Shown here piece after piece: positions 17,637 to 27,435 of a DNA stretch of 64,000 bases. The notes beneath the pieces are model-generated. The model had not been told where the DNA came from and made no database searches. It was given only the letters and a program-made list of their open reading frames with translations. How positions within the stretch are numbered: the stretch's first letter is position 1; the number at the start of each line of letters is the position of its first letter. The translations under genes were made by a program, and so were the position numbers. Source of the DNA: an uncultured Bacteroidota bacterium. GTDB taxonomy: Bacteria > Bacteroidota > Bacteroidia > Flavobacteriales > Flavobacteriaceae. The DNA lies in NCBI GenBank assembly GCA_902512065.1, contig CABXHU010000006.1, forward strand, positions 1-64,000. Reading direction: 5' to 3'.

Positions 17637-19025
17637 TTACTTCCCAATACAGAATTTAGAAAATATATTACCAAGAACTTCATCATTTGTAACTTCTCCG
17701 GTTAATTCACCTAGGTGTTGAAGTGCTTGACGAATATCAATAGCTAATAAATCTCCTGATATTTTATTATCGATTCCCTTTAACACATTTTCAATCTCAA
17801 TAGATGTTTTACATAACAAGTCATAATGTCTAGAGTTAGTTACTATAGATGAGCTTGTGTTAAGCTCATTTAAATCGACACATGATGAAATGTCTTTTTT
17901 CAACTCATCTATATTAGTGCCATCTTTTGCACTTATACAACAAAGCGAAAAGTCACTGAAATTAGATTCAACTAATTTACTGTCTGCAATATCAATTTTA
18001 TTAGCAACTAGAAATAGTTTTTTATCTGGAAAATCTTTTCTTATTTTATTTACAATCTCTTTAGATGATTTTATTTTATCCTTATTATTATCTGAACAAT
18101 CAAGCATATAAAGTATGATGGTAGAGTTTTCAATCTTTTCAAATGTCTTACTTATTCCAATACTCTCAATTTCATCTTTTGTAGTTCTTATTCCTGCTGT
18201 ATCAATAAACCTGTAATTAATACCATCTAATATTAGCTCATCTTCAACTGTATCTCTAGTTGTTCCCGGTATATCACTAACAATTGCCCTATCATCATTA
18301 AGTATTGCATTTAACAATGTTGATTTTCCTGTATTTGGTTCGCCTGCTATTACTATTGGGATACCATTCTTTATTACATTTCCTGTAGCAAATGAATCAA
18401 TCAATACTGAAATTGTATTTTTTATTTTATGAATTAGCTTTGTTAAATCTTTAAGATTTGCGAATTCTACATCTTCTTCAGTAAAATCTAATTCTAATTC
18501 AATCAAAGAGGTAAAATCTAAAAGCTGTTGTCTTAGTTCTTTAATATCGCTCTTAAAACCTCCTCTCATTTGATCTAAGGCTATCTTGTGAGAAGCAGAG
18601 CTCTTACTTGATATTAAATCAGCAACAGCCTCAGCTTGGCTTAAATCTATTTTTCCGTTTAAAAATGCTCTTAAAGTAAACTCTCCTGCCCTTGCAGCTC
18701 TACATCCATTATCTATAAATAGCTTAATTATTTCCTTTTGCACATAACTACTTCCATGACATGAGATTTCTAACACATTTTCACCCGTATATGATTTTGG
18801 CGAAACAAATAATGAAACCAAGACTTCATCAATTACTCTAGAGTTATCTACTATATTACCCAAAATAATAGTATGAGAGTCTTTCTCTAAAAGACTGGAC
18901 CCATCTTTAGATTCAAATAATGAATCTGTTATCTCTATAGTTTTTGGTCCTGAGATTCTAATTATAGAAATAGCACCTAACCCTGAAGCAGTTGCTAATG
19001 CAATTATATTGTCATTGTTGATCAT
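17637..19025 (-). CDS. mnmE: tRNA uridine-5-carboxymethylaminomethyl modification GTPase
   Basis: GEPNTGKSTLLNAIL, DIPGTTRDTVED, C-terminal FCIGK; likely ATG at 19025 (MINNDNIIALAT) rather than the upstream TTG. Confidence 0.97.
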   Translation of the reverse strand: MINNDNIIALATASGLGAISIIRISGPKTIEITDSLFESKDGSSLLEKDSHTIILGNIVDNSRVIDEVLVSLFVSPKSYTGENVLEISCHGSSYVQKEIIKLFIDNGCRAARAGEFTLRAFLNGKIDLSQAEAVADLISSKSSASHKIALDQMRGGFKSDIKELRQQLLDFTSLIELELDFTEEDVEFANLKDLTKLIHKIKNTISVLIDSFATGNVIKNGIPIVIAGEPNTGKSTLLNAILNDDRAIVSDIPGTTRDTVEDELILDGINYRFIDTAGIRTTKDEIESIGISKTFEKIENSTIILYMLDCSDNNKDKIKSSKEIVNKIRKDFPDKKLFLVANKIDIADSKLVESNFSDFSLCCISAKDGTNIDELKKDISSCVDLNELNTSSSIVTNSRHYDLLCKTSIEIENVLKGIDNKISGDLLAIDIRQALQHLGELTGEVTNDEVLGNIFSKFCIGK

Positions 19026-19052
19026 ATACAAATTCAAAAATAGTATTTTATA

Positions 19053-19670
19053 TTATCTATTCTTCAGATAAAAATAAATTATTGGAATCATAAGGATTAA
19101 TACAGTAAAAAAGCTATTTGCTAATATTTCAGGTTTTAGAAGAATTGTTATAAAAAACCCTGCAATAGCACCACCTAAATGAGCTTCATGTCCAATATTG
19201 TCTCTAACATTCTTCATTGAATAGATTGAATACCATAGATACAATAATCCAAACACATATGCTGGCATTGGAATTATAATAAAATAAAGGGTCATATCAG
19301 GATATAATAAGATTGAAGAATATACTACTCCCATAACAGCACCACTTGCCCCTACTGCATTATAGTTAATTCTATGTTTATTTAATCTATAGGTTATAAG
19401 ATTTCCAACATAAAGGCTAACTAAATAAATTAACATAAAGCTTATATCTCCTAACAATCTAATAACGACCGGGGCAAAGAAAAATAAAGTGAACATGTTT
19501 ACAAAAAGATGACCTTGATTGACATGTAAAAATCCTGAAGATATATACCTTATATTTTCTCCCTTTTTTATTGCATTAGGATTAAACTTATACTTATCAA
19601 AAAAACGTTTGTCTTTAAATCCTTTATATGAGAAAATCACGTTGGCTATTATTAAAAGGAAGCTTGTCAA
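19053..19670 (-). CDS. Rhomboid family intramembrane serine protease
   Basis: HVNQGHLFVNMFTL, NAVGASGAVMGV (GxSG), GHEAHLGGAIAGF (catalytic His). Confidence 0.92.
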   Translation of the reverse strand: MTSFLLIIANVIFSYKGFKDKRFFDKYKFNPNAIKKGENIRYISSGFLHVNQGHLFVNMFTLFFFAPVVIRLLGDISFMLIYLVSLYVGNLITYRLNKHRINYNAVGASGAVMGVVYSSILLYPDMTLYFIIIPMPAYVFGLLYLWYSIYSMKNVRDNIGHEAHLGGAIAGFFITILLKPEILANSFFTVLILMIPIIYFYLKNR

Positions 19671-19747
19671 AATTTAAATTAAATATTAGTTATTATTAAT
19701 TATTGGAACCAAATATAGCATATATTTGTCTCATACTTATTTAAGTA

Positions 19748-20635
19748 ATGCAACTACTAGCTTATATGTTTTATTACCCAATACTTTGGATAGTATCTAG
19801 AGTAAACTTTAGGGGTCTATATATTCTATCAGATTTATTATTCTTTGTAGTGTATTATGTGGTTAGATATCGAAGAGAAACTATCTATAATAACTTAAAG
19901 ATGGTGTTTCCAGATAAATCTGAAGAAGAGATCCAGAAAATCAGCAAAACATCTGTAAGAAATTCTACTGATACGTTTATGGAATCTTTTAAGTCACTTA
20001 ACATCTCAGAAGATGAAATGAAATCAAGATTCAAATTCAAAAACATTGAAGTAATTAATGAGATTGAAAATAATAACCAAAGCACTATTCTGCTCTGTGG
20101 TCATTTTTCTGGATTTGAGTGGATGTTTATAATAGATAGATATATAAAATATAATTTTTATGCTGTCTATAAAAGATTGCGAAATAAATACATTGATAAA
20201 TTAGTTAAAAAAACTCGTAGTAGATTCAATGGACGCTTAATCCATACAAAAGAAACTAGAAAAATAATTGCTGAAAATGCTAAAACAGGCATGTTAAACC
20301 TGTATGGTTTTGCTTCTGATCAAACTCCTCGATTACAAAAATCGCATTATTGGAATTATTTTATGAATATCTGGGTACCAATACATACTGGTGCTGAAAT
20401 GATAGCAAAAGAGCATAACTTGGCATTAGTTTTTATGAAAATTAAAAAGCTAAAAAGAGGTTATTATGAAGTTACATTTGAAAAAATAACTACAACCCCA
20501 AGAGACTATAAAGACTACGAACTAACTGATAAGTATATGAAATTAGTTGAAAATGAAATTCATACTAAACCTGATTTATATTTATGGTCTCACAGAAGAT
20601 GGAAGCATAGAGACAAGACTCCTCAGCCAAATTAG
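19748..20635 (+). CDS. Lysophospholipid/lipid A acyltransferase (LpxL/HtrB-like)
   Basis: LCGHFSGFEWM (HxxxxE/D-type), VYKRLRNKYIDKL, GFASDQTP, LYLWSHRRWKHR. Confidence 0.9.
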   Translation: MQLLAYMFYYPILWIVSRVNFRGLYILSDLLFFVVYYVVRYRRETIYNNLKMVFPDKSEEEIQKISKTSVRNSTDTFMESFKSLNISEDEMKSRFKFKNIEVINEIENNNQSTILLCGHFSGFEWMFIIDRYIKYNFYAVYKRLRNKYIDKLVKKTRSRFNGRLIHTKETRKIIAENAKTGMLNLYGFASDQTPRLQKSHYWNYFMNIWVPIHTGAEMIAKEHNLALVFMKIKKLKRGYYEVTFEKITTTPRDYKDYELTDKYMKLVENEIHTKPDLYLWSHRRWKHRDKTPQPN

Positions 20636-22018
20636 CTAGCCGATAGACTCAATTTCTTGAATAAATTTATCTGATATATCATCAGCTATAGCTTGAGTTT
20701 TTGCCTCTGAATAAATTCGAATAATTGGTTCAGTATTACTTTTTCTAAGTTGAACCCAAGAGTCTGAAAAATCAATCTTTAATCCATCAACTAAATTAAT
20801 TTTTTCTGAAGCATATTTAGATTTAAAGTTTTCTATCATATTGTCATAATCAAAACCTGGATCTAACTGTTTTTTCTTCTTACTCATAAAATAATTAGGA
20901 TATTTATCTCTTAGCTCTGAACACTTCAACTCGCTTTTAGATAGATGACTTAAAAATAATGCTATACCAACTAGCGCATCTCTTCCATAATGAATACTAG
21001 GAAGTATTATTCCTCCATTTCCTTCACCTCCAATAATTGCTTTAGTATTTTTCATCATTTCAACAACATTAACTTCTCCAACTGCACTAGAATTATGTTT
21101 GCAATAATAATTATCAGAGATGTCTTTTAATGCTCTTGTAGAACTAAGATTACTTACTGTAGGTCCTGGAGTAATACCTAAAACATAGTCAGCACATGCA
21201 ACTAATGTATATTCTTCACCAAATACATCGCCGTTTTCAGATACAAAAGCTAATCTATCAACATCTGGATCTACAATAATTCCAAGATCTGCTTCTTGTT
21301 CTATTACCAGATTAGAAAGAGCTGAAAGGTTCTCTTTTAATGGTTCTGGATTATGTGGAAAATCTCCAGTTGGATCACAATATAATTTAATAACATTTAC
21401 TCCAAGTTTTTCTAAAAGTTTTGGCACTGCTATACCTCCAGTTGAATTAACTGCATCAACAACAATTTTATAACCTCTATTCTTTATTGATTCTATATCT
21501 ACTAAATCTAATTTTAGGATTTTATTAATATGAATATCTATATAGTTATCCTTCTCGACTAACTCTCCTATTTTTTCTGGTTGATGTAAGTCAGCATTGA
21601 AGGTTTCAGAAATTTTTAAAACCTCTTCCCCATCTAATGAGCTAAGAAATTCTCCTTTTGAATTTAATAATTTTAAGGCATTCCAATTCTTTGGATTATG
21701 ACTTGCGGTTATTATTATCCCTCCATCAGCATTTTCTATTGGAACAGCAATTTCTACAGTAGGTGTTGTTGATAGATTTAAACTAATCACATTAAATCCT
21801 AATGAAATTAGAGTGTCAATTACAAAACCCTGAACCATTTCTCCAGAAATTCTTGCATCCCTACCAACTACAATTGTGTTTATTTTCTTATTCGAGTTAT
21901 TTTTTACCCACATGGCATATGAAGATGTATATAAAATAATATCCGTAGGAGTTAAATCTTCTCCTACTATGTCTCCAATTGTACCTCTTATTCCTGAAAT
22001 TGATTTGATTAATGGCAT
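20636..22018 (-). CDS. glmM: Phosphoglucosamine mutase
   Basis: SGIRGTIG, ITASHNPKNWNALK phosphoserine loop, DPDVDRLA, GEGNGGIILP, RKSNTEPIIRIYSEA. Confidence 0.93.
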   Translation of the reverse strand: MPLIKSISGIRGTIGDIVGEDLTPTDIILYTSSYAMWVKNNSNKKINTIVVGRDARISGEMVQGFVIDTLISLGFNVISLNLSTTPTVEIAVPIENADGGIIITASHNPKNWNALKLLNSKGEFLSSLDGEEVLKISETFNADLHQPEKIGELVEKDNYIDIHINKILKLDLVDIESIKNRGYKIVVDAVNSTGGIAVPKLLEKLGVNVIKLYCDPTGDFPHNPEPLKENLSALSNLVIEQEADLGIIVDPDVDRLAFVSENGDVFGEEYTLVACADYVLGITPGPTVSNLSSTRALKDISDNYYCKHNSSAVGEVNVVEMMKNTKAIIGGEGNGGIILPSIHYGRDALVGIALFLSHLSKSELKCSELRDKYPNYFMSKKKKQLDPGFDYDNMIENFKSKYASEKINLVDGLKIDFSDSWVQLRKSNTEPIIRIYSEAKTQAIADDISDKFIQEIESIG

Positions 22019-22108
22019 CTAAAAATATTATACTGCAAATATACTACTTAAGCTATGTTAAACTAAATTTGAATTTGTATTTTAGAAATAATTTAACATA
22101 GCTTGTAA

Positions 22109-23788
22109 ATGAAAAGAAATTTACTTCACTTATTTAGTCTTTTTATTATAATATCCTCCTGTATTGATAAACCTATAAATAAAGGATTAATAGCTAAGAA
22201 TGGAATGGTTGTTTCTGCACGAGAAGAAGCTAGTAAAATTGGTGTTGAAATCTTAAAAAAAGGAGGTAATGCGTTTGATGCTATGATTGCTACAGATCTA
22301 GCACTAGCAGTTTCGTACCAATCTGCTGGAAATATTGGCGGAGGTGGATTTATGGTGTACAGAGAAGCAAACGGTAATACAGGAGCATTAGATTATAGAG
22401 AAAAGGCAGCGCTTACTGCAACAAAAAATATGTACCTAGATGATAATGGCGATATTATTGAAGGAATGAGTTTAGTTGGAGCAATGGCTGTTGGGGTTCC
22501 AGGAACAATTGCTGGGATCTTTGAAGTACATAGCAAATTTGGATCCCTTCCTATAGAAGCATTATTTCAACCTGCAATTGATCTGGCAAAAAATGGAATA
22601 ATTGTTACAAAAAAACAAAGTAATAGAATAAAAAGACATCAAAATTATTTTAAACTAGCTAATAAAGAGAAAATTCTTTTTCAAGAAAAAATAAACCAAG
22701 GAGATACATTAAAATTTCCAAGTCTAGCAAATACATTAGACAGAATTATGAAGAATGGAAGAGATGAATTCTATAAAGGGGAGACTGCAAAAAAATTAGT
22801 GAATTTTATTAGTGATAATAACGGTATTATTTCATTAAAAGATTTAGAACTTTATAAAGCTGTTTGGAGAGATCCAATTGAATTTAGCTATGATAATTTA
22901 AAAATTATTTCCATGTCACCTCCTTCAAGTGGAGGAATCTGCTTAGAACAAATAATGAAAATGATTGAACCTTATGATATTCATAAAATGGAATATAATT
23001 CATTAGATTATTTTAAACTTCTAGTGGAGGCTGAGAGAAGATCCTTTGCAGATAGAAGCTATTACTTGGGAGATCCGGATTTTGTAAATATTCCTAAAGA
23101 AGAATTAGTTTCAAATGAATATATATTAGATAGGATGAGTAATTTTTCTTTTGATTCACCTACCCCATCTGATGAAATATCATATGGAAAAGTTGAAATA
23201 TTAGAAAGTGACGAGACAACTCATTACTCTATTGTTGATCAATTTGGAAATGCTATTTCAGTTACAACAACCTTAAATGGCACATATGGATCACAATTAT
23301 ATTGCTCTGAACTAGGATTTTTTCTAAATAATGAAATGGATGATTTTAGTTCTAAGCCTGGATCGCCAAATATGTTTGGATTAATAGGTGGAAGTGCAAA
23401 TAAAATAGAACCTCAAAAAAGGATGTTAAGCTCAATGACACCTACAATAGTTGAAAAGGATAATAAATTACTAATGGCATTAGGATCTCCAGGCGGATCA
23501 AGAATAATAACTTCTGTACTGCAGACAATATTAAATGTGCATGAGTTCGATATGAACATGAATAAAGCAGTAAATTCTCCTAGATTTCATCATCAATGGA
23601 TGCCTGATTCAATAAAAATTGAATCTAATTCATTTAACCCTAAATTAATTGAAGAATTAAAGCTTTTTGGATACAATATTGGCTATAAAGATCCTATTGG
23701 GGTTGTAGACGGAATATTAGTTCTTCCTTCAGGTTTATTAGAAGGTGGTGCTGATAATAGAGGAGATGACACTGCTATAGGATTTTAA
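22109..23788 (+). CDS. ggt: Gamma-glutamyltransferase, lipoprotein
   Basis: GNAFDAMIATDLAL, GNIGGGGFMVYR, DETTHYSIVDQFGNAISVTTTLNGTYGS, SMTPTIVEKDNKLLMALGSPGGSRIITS. Confidence 0.94.
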   Translation: MKRNLLHLFSLFIIISSCIDKPINKGLIAKNGMVVSAREEASKIGVEILKKGGNAFDAMIATDLALAVSYQSAGNIGGGGFMVYREANGNTGALDYREKAALTATKNMYLDDNGDIIEGMSLVGAMAVGVPGTIAGIFEVHSKFGSLPIEALFQPAIDLAKNGIIVTKKQSNRIKRHQNYFKLANKEKILFQEKINQGDTLKFPSLANTLDRIMKNGRDEFYKGETAKKLVNFISDNNGIISLKDLELYKAVWRDPIEFSYDNLKIISMSPPSSGGICLEQIMKMIEPYDIHKMEYNSLDYFKLLVEAERRSFADRSYYLGDPDFVNIPKEELVSNEYILDRMSNFSFDSPTPSDEISYGKVEILESDETTHYSIVDQFGNAISVTTTLNGTYGSQLYCSELGFFLNNEMDDFSSKPGSPNMFGLIGGSANKIEPQKRMLSSMTPTIVEKDNKLLMALGSPGGSRIITSVLQTILNVHEFDMNMNKAVNSPRFHHQWMPDSIKIESNSFNPKLIEELKLFGYNIGYKDPIGVVDGILVLPSGLLEGGADNRGDDTAIGF

Positions 23789-23810
23789 TAAATCCTCACT
23801 ATAATAACTT

Positions 23811-26642
23811 ATGTTAGAAATTGAAGAAAACATAGAAATCTATGGTGCTAGATCACATAATTTAAAAAATGTTGATCTAATCATTCCTAGAAACAAGTTA
23901 GTTGTGATTACAGGTCTTTCTGGTAGTGGAAAATCTTCTTTAGCTTTTGACACAATTTATGCAGAGGGCCAAAGAAGATATATAGAAACTTTTTCAGCTT
24001 ATGCTAGACAATATTTATCTAATCTTGAAAGACCTGATGTTGATAAAATAAATGGACTTTCTCCTGTAATTGCTATAGAACAAAAAACAACTAATAGATC
24101 CCCAAGGTCTACAGTAGGTACAATAACTGAAATATATGACTTTATGCGACTATTGTATGCTAAAATCAGTGAAGCCTATAGCTATAATACGGGAAAGAAA
24201 ATGGTTAAGTATACAATTGATCAAATACAGGAGTTAATAGAAAAAGAGTATGGTGGTAATAGAATATATCTATTAGCTCCATTAATCAAAGCTAGAAAAG
24301 GGCATTATAGAGAATTATTTCAACAGATAATTAAAAAAGGATATACACAAGCAAGGATTGATGGTGAATTTATCGATTTAACTAATGATCTAATGCTAGA
24401 TAGATATAAAAATCATGATATCGAAATAATTATTGACAGATTAGATTTAACTAAAATAAATACAAAATCTAATAGATTAAAAGACAGTATCGAGACTGGA
24501 ATGTATCATGGCGAAAATTCTATTTTAATCTGTGATGAGAAAGGAGATAATATAAAATACTTTAGTAAAAATCTAATGTGTGAAAAAACAGGTATTTCAT
24601 ATCAAATACCTGACCCTAATAGCTTTTCATTTAATTCTCCAAAGGGAGCTTGTAACAATTGTAACGGAATAGGAAGTGTAAAAAAAGTAAATATTGATAG
24701 ATTAATTCCTGACAGGGATTTATCTATATCACAAAATGGAATAGAATTAATTAAAAATACATCTGGAAGTTGGATTAATAAGCAAATTAAATTAATAGCT
24801 AAAAAATTTGACTTTTCACTAAAAGAACCAATAAAGAATATTTCAAAAGAAGCATTAAATGCAATTCTTTATGGACTAAATGATGTGCTTATAATAAATA
24901 ATAAGACTTTAGGAGTAAATAGAAAATATGAGATCACATTTGAAGGAATAGTGAATTTCATTGAAGAACAGTATAAAAACTCAGAATCTATCACATTAAG
25001 AAGATGGGCAAATAAATATATGGATAAAATAGCTTGTCACTCATGCAAAGGATCAAGACTCAAAAAAGAGTCATTATTTTTTAAGTTAGATGGAAAAAAT
25101 ATTGACGATCTAGTAAATATGGAGATTAATGAGCTAAGTAGTTGGTTTAAAAAGATAACTCCAAAATTATCTAATAAACAACAAATAATATCTGAGGAAA
25201 TAATCAAAGAGCTAAATAAAAGATTGCAATTTCTAGTTGATGTTGGATTAGAATACCTAACACTTAACAGATCATCAAGATCACTTTCTGGAGGTGAAAG
25301 TCAACGTATTAGGCTAGCCTCACAAATTGGATCTCAATTAATAGGGGTATTATATATACTTGATGAACCTAGCATAGGATTACATCAAAGAGATAATGAT
25401 AGATTAATAAAATCATTGGAGTCTTTAAGGGATCTAGGTAATTCAATAATTGTAGTAGAACATGATAAAGAGATGATCACTCGTGCAGATCACATAATAG
25501 ATATAGGTCCAGCAGCTGGAAAAGACGGCGGTAAAATTATTTATGAAGGAAGTTTAGACTCAATTAAAAAAAGTCAATCATTAACTTCTGATTATATAAA
25601 CAATATTAGATTTATAGAAACTCCTAAGGTAAGAAGAAAAGGAAATGGTAAATCAATAGATATTTTTGGATGTAAAGGAAATAACTTAAAGAATATAGAT
25701 GTATCATTTCCTTTGAATAAGATGATAGGTGTTACTGGAGTTTCGGGAAGCGGGAAATCAACTTTAGTTAATGAAACATTGTATCCAATTTTAAACAACT
25801 ATTTGTATAATGGAATAAAAAATACATTATCATATGAGTCAATTAAAGGAATTGAAAATGTTGATAAAGTTGTTAATATAAATCAAAAACCTATTGGACG
25901 GACTCCTAGAAGTAATCCAGCTACATATTGTGGTGTTTATACTGAAATTCGTAGCTTATTTTCATTACTAACTGAATCTGTCATTAGAGGCTATAAACCT
26001 GGAAGATTTAGTTTTAATGTGCAGGGAGGACGTTGTGAAGAATGTAAAGGAGGTGGTTTAAAATTAATTGAAATGAATTTTCTTCCAGATGTATATGTAG
26101 AATGTGAAGCCTGTATGTCAAAAAGATTTAATAGAGAAACATTAGAAATAAAGTATAAAGGAAAATCAATAAATGATGTACTTAATATGACTATAAATAC
26201 TGCGGTTGATTTTTTTGAACATATACCAAAAATATATACGAAGTTAAAAACAATTCAAGATGTAGGACTAGGATATATAACATTGGGACAACAAAGCACT
26301 ACACTTTCTGGAGGTGAAGCACAAAGAATTAAATTAGCAACAGAATTATCAAAAAGAGATACTGGCAATACTTTTTATATCTTAGACGAACCAACAACTG
26401 GGCTACATTTTGAAGATATAAAAGTTTTAATGGGTGTGTTAAACAAGTTAGTCGACAAAGGAAATACGGTTTTGATTATTGAGCACAATTTAGATGTTAT
26501 AAAGACTGTTGATCATATTATTGATATTGGACCAGAAGGTGGAAATAAGGGTGGTATAGTTGTTTTTAATGGAACTCCAGAAGCAATTCTTACACATAAA
26601 AACAATCATACAGCTTTATTTCTAAAAAAAGAATTAAATTAA
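23811..26642 (+). CDS. uvrA: Excinuclease ABC subunit A
   Basis: GLSGSGKSSLAFDTIYAEGQRRYIETFSAYARQYL, GVSGSGKSTLVNETLYP, SGGESQRIRLASQIGS, FNVQGGRCEECKGGGLKLIEMNFLPDVYVECEAC. Confidence 0.96.
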   Translation: MLEIEENIEIYGARSHNLKNVDLIIPRNKLVVITGLSGSGKSSLAFDTIYAEGQRRYIETFSAYARQYLSNLERPDVDKINGLSPVIAIEQKTTNRSPRSTVGTITEIYDFMRLLYAKISEAYSYNTGKKMVKYTIDQIQELIEKEYGGNRIYLLAPLIKARKGHYRELFQQIIKKGYTQARIDGEFIDLTNDLMLDRYKNHDIEIIIDRLDLTKINTKSNRLKDSIETGMYHGENSILICDEKGDNIKYFSKNLMCEKTGISYQIPDPNSFSFNSPKGACNNCNGIGSVKKVNIDRLIPDRDLSISQNGIELIKNTSGSWINKQIKLIAKKFDFSLKEPIKNISKEALNAILYGLNDVLIINNKTLGVNRKYEITFEGIVNFIEEQYKNSESITLRRWANKYMDKIACHSCKGSRLKKESLFFKLDGKNIDDLVNMEINELSSWFKKITPKLSNKQQIISEEIIKELNKRLQFLVDVGLEYLTLNRSSRSLSGGESQRIRLASQIGSQLIGVLYILDEPSIGLHQRDNDRLIKSLESLRDLGNSIIVVEHDKEMITRADHIIDIGPAAGKDGGKIIYEGSLDSIKKSQSLTSDYINNIRFIETPKVRRKGNGKSIDIFGCKGNNLKNIDVSFPLNKMIGVTGVSGSGKSTLVNETLYPILNNYLYNGIKNTLSYESIKGIENVDKVVNINQKPIGRTPRSNPATYCGVYTEIRSLFSLLTESVIRGYKPGRFSFNVQGGRCEECKGGGLKLIEMNFLPDVYVECEACMSKRFNRETLEIKYKGKSINDVLNMTINTAVDFFEHIPKIYTKLKTIQDVGLGYITLGQQSTTLSGGEAQRIKLATELSKRDTGNTFYILDEPTTGLHFEDIKVLMGVLNKLVDKGNTVLIIEHNLDVIKTVDHIIDIGPEGGNKGGIVVFNGTPEAILTHKNNHTALFLKKELN

Positions 26643-26660
26643 AAATTAAAAATTACTATT

Positions 26661-27353
26661 ATGAATAAACGTCATCCTAAAAGCTGGAATGAAATAAAAA
26701 CAAATGACTCATGGTCTATATTTAAAATTATGGGAGAATTTGTTAACGGGTATGAGAAAATGAGTCAAATAGGGCCATCCATATCAATCTTTGGTTCGGC
26801 AAGAACTAAGAAGGATCATAAATATTATTTATTAGCTAAAGAAATAGCTATGTCAATTGTAGAAAATGGATATGGTGTTATTACTGGAGGCGGTCCGGGG
26901 ATAATGGAAGCTGCAAATAAAGGAGCTAGAGAAGCTAACGGAAAATCTGTGGGATTATGTATAGAATTACCCTTTGAAAAAAAAGAAAGTGATAACATGT
27001 ACATAGATCATGATAAAAAAATAGATTTTGATTACTTTTTTGTAAGAAAAGTAATGTTTATGAAATATGCACAAGGTTTTGTTGTTATGCCTGGAGGGTT
27101 TGGAACATTAGATGAGCTGTTTGAAGCTATTACATTAATTCAAACTACTAAAATTGAAAAATTCCCTATAATTCTTGTAGGAGCTTCATTCTGGTCAGGA
27201 TTAATTGATTGGATTAAAGAAACATTAATGGAAAACAATAAAACGGTAAGCAATAAAGATATGTGCATTTTTCATATTGTAGATAAAAAAGAAGAAGTAA
27301 TTAAAATACTTGAGGCTTTCCATAATGACTATGGATTAAGTCCAAACTTCTAA
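26661..27353 (+). CDS. LOG family protein (TIGR00730 Rossmann fold)
   Basis: SIFGSARTKKDHKYY, GYGVITGGGPGIMEAANKGA, MPGGFGTLDELFE. Confidence 0.93.
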   Translation: MNKRHPKSWNEIKTNDSWSIFKIMGEFVNGYEKMSQIGPSISIFGSARTKKDHKYYLLAKEIAMSIVENGYGVITGGGPGIMEAANKGAREANGKSVGLCIELPFEKKESDNMYIDHDKKIDFDYFFVRKVMFMKYAQGFVVMPGGFGTLDELFEAITLIQTTKIEKFPIILVGASFWSGLIDWIKETLMENNKTVSNKDMCIFHIVDKKEEVIKILEAFHNDYGLSPNF

Positions 27354-27435
27354 GAATAATTTTTATGCTTTCGATAAATACATAATTGGATATAGCATAT
27401 AGTTTAATTATCTTGCAGCCTGTTAATTTTTGTTA

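Noticed and set aside
17857-18111. Forward ORF opposite mnmE
   Set aside because: Shadow ORF over the GTPase domain.
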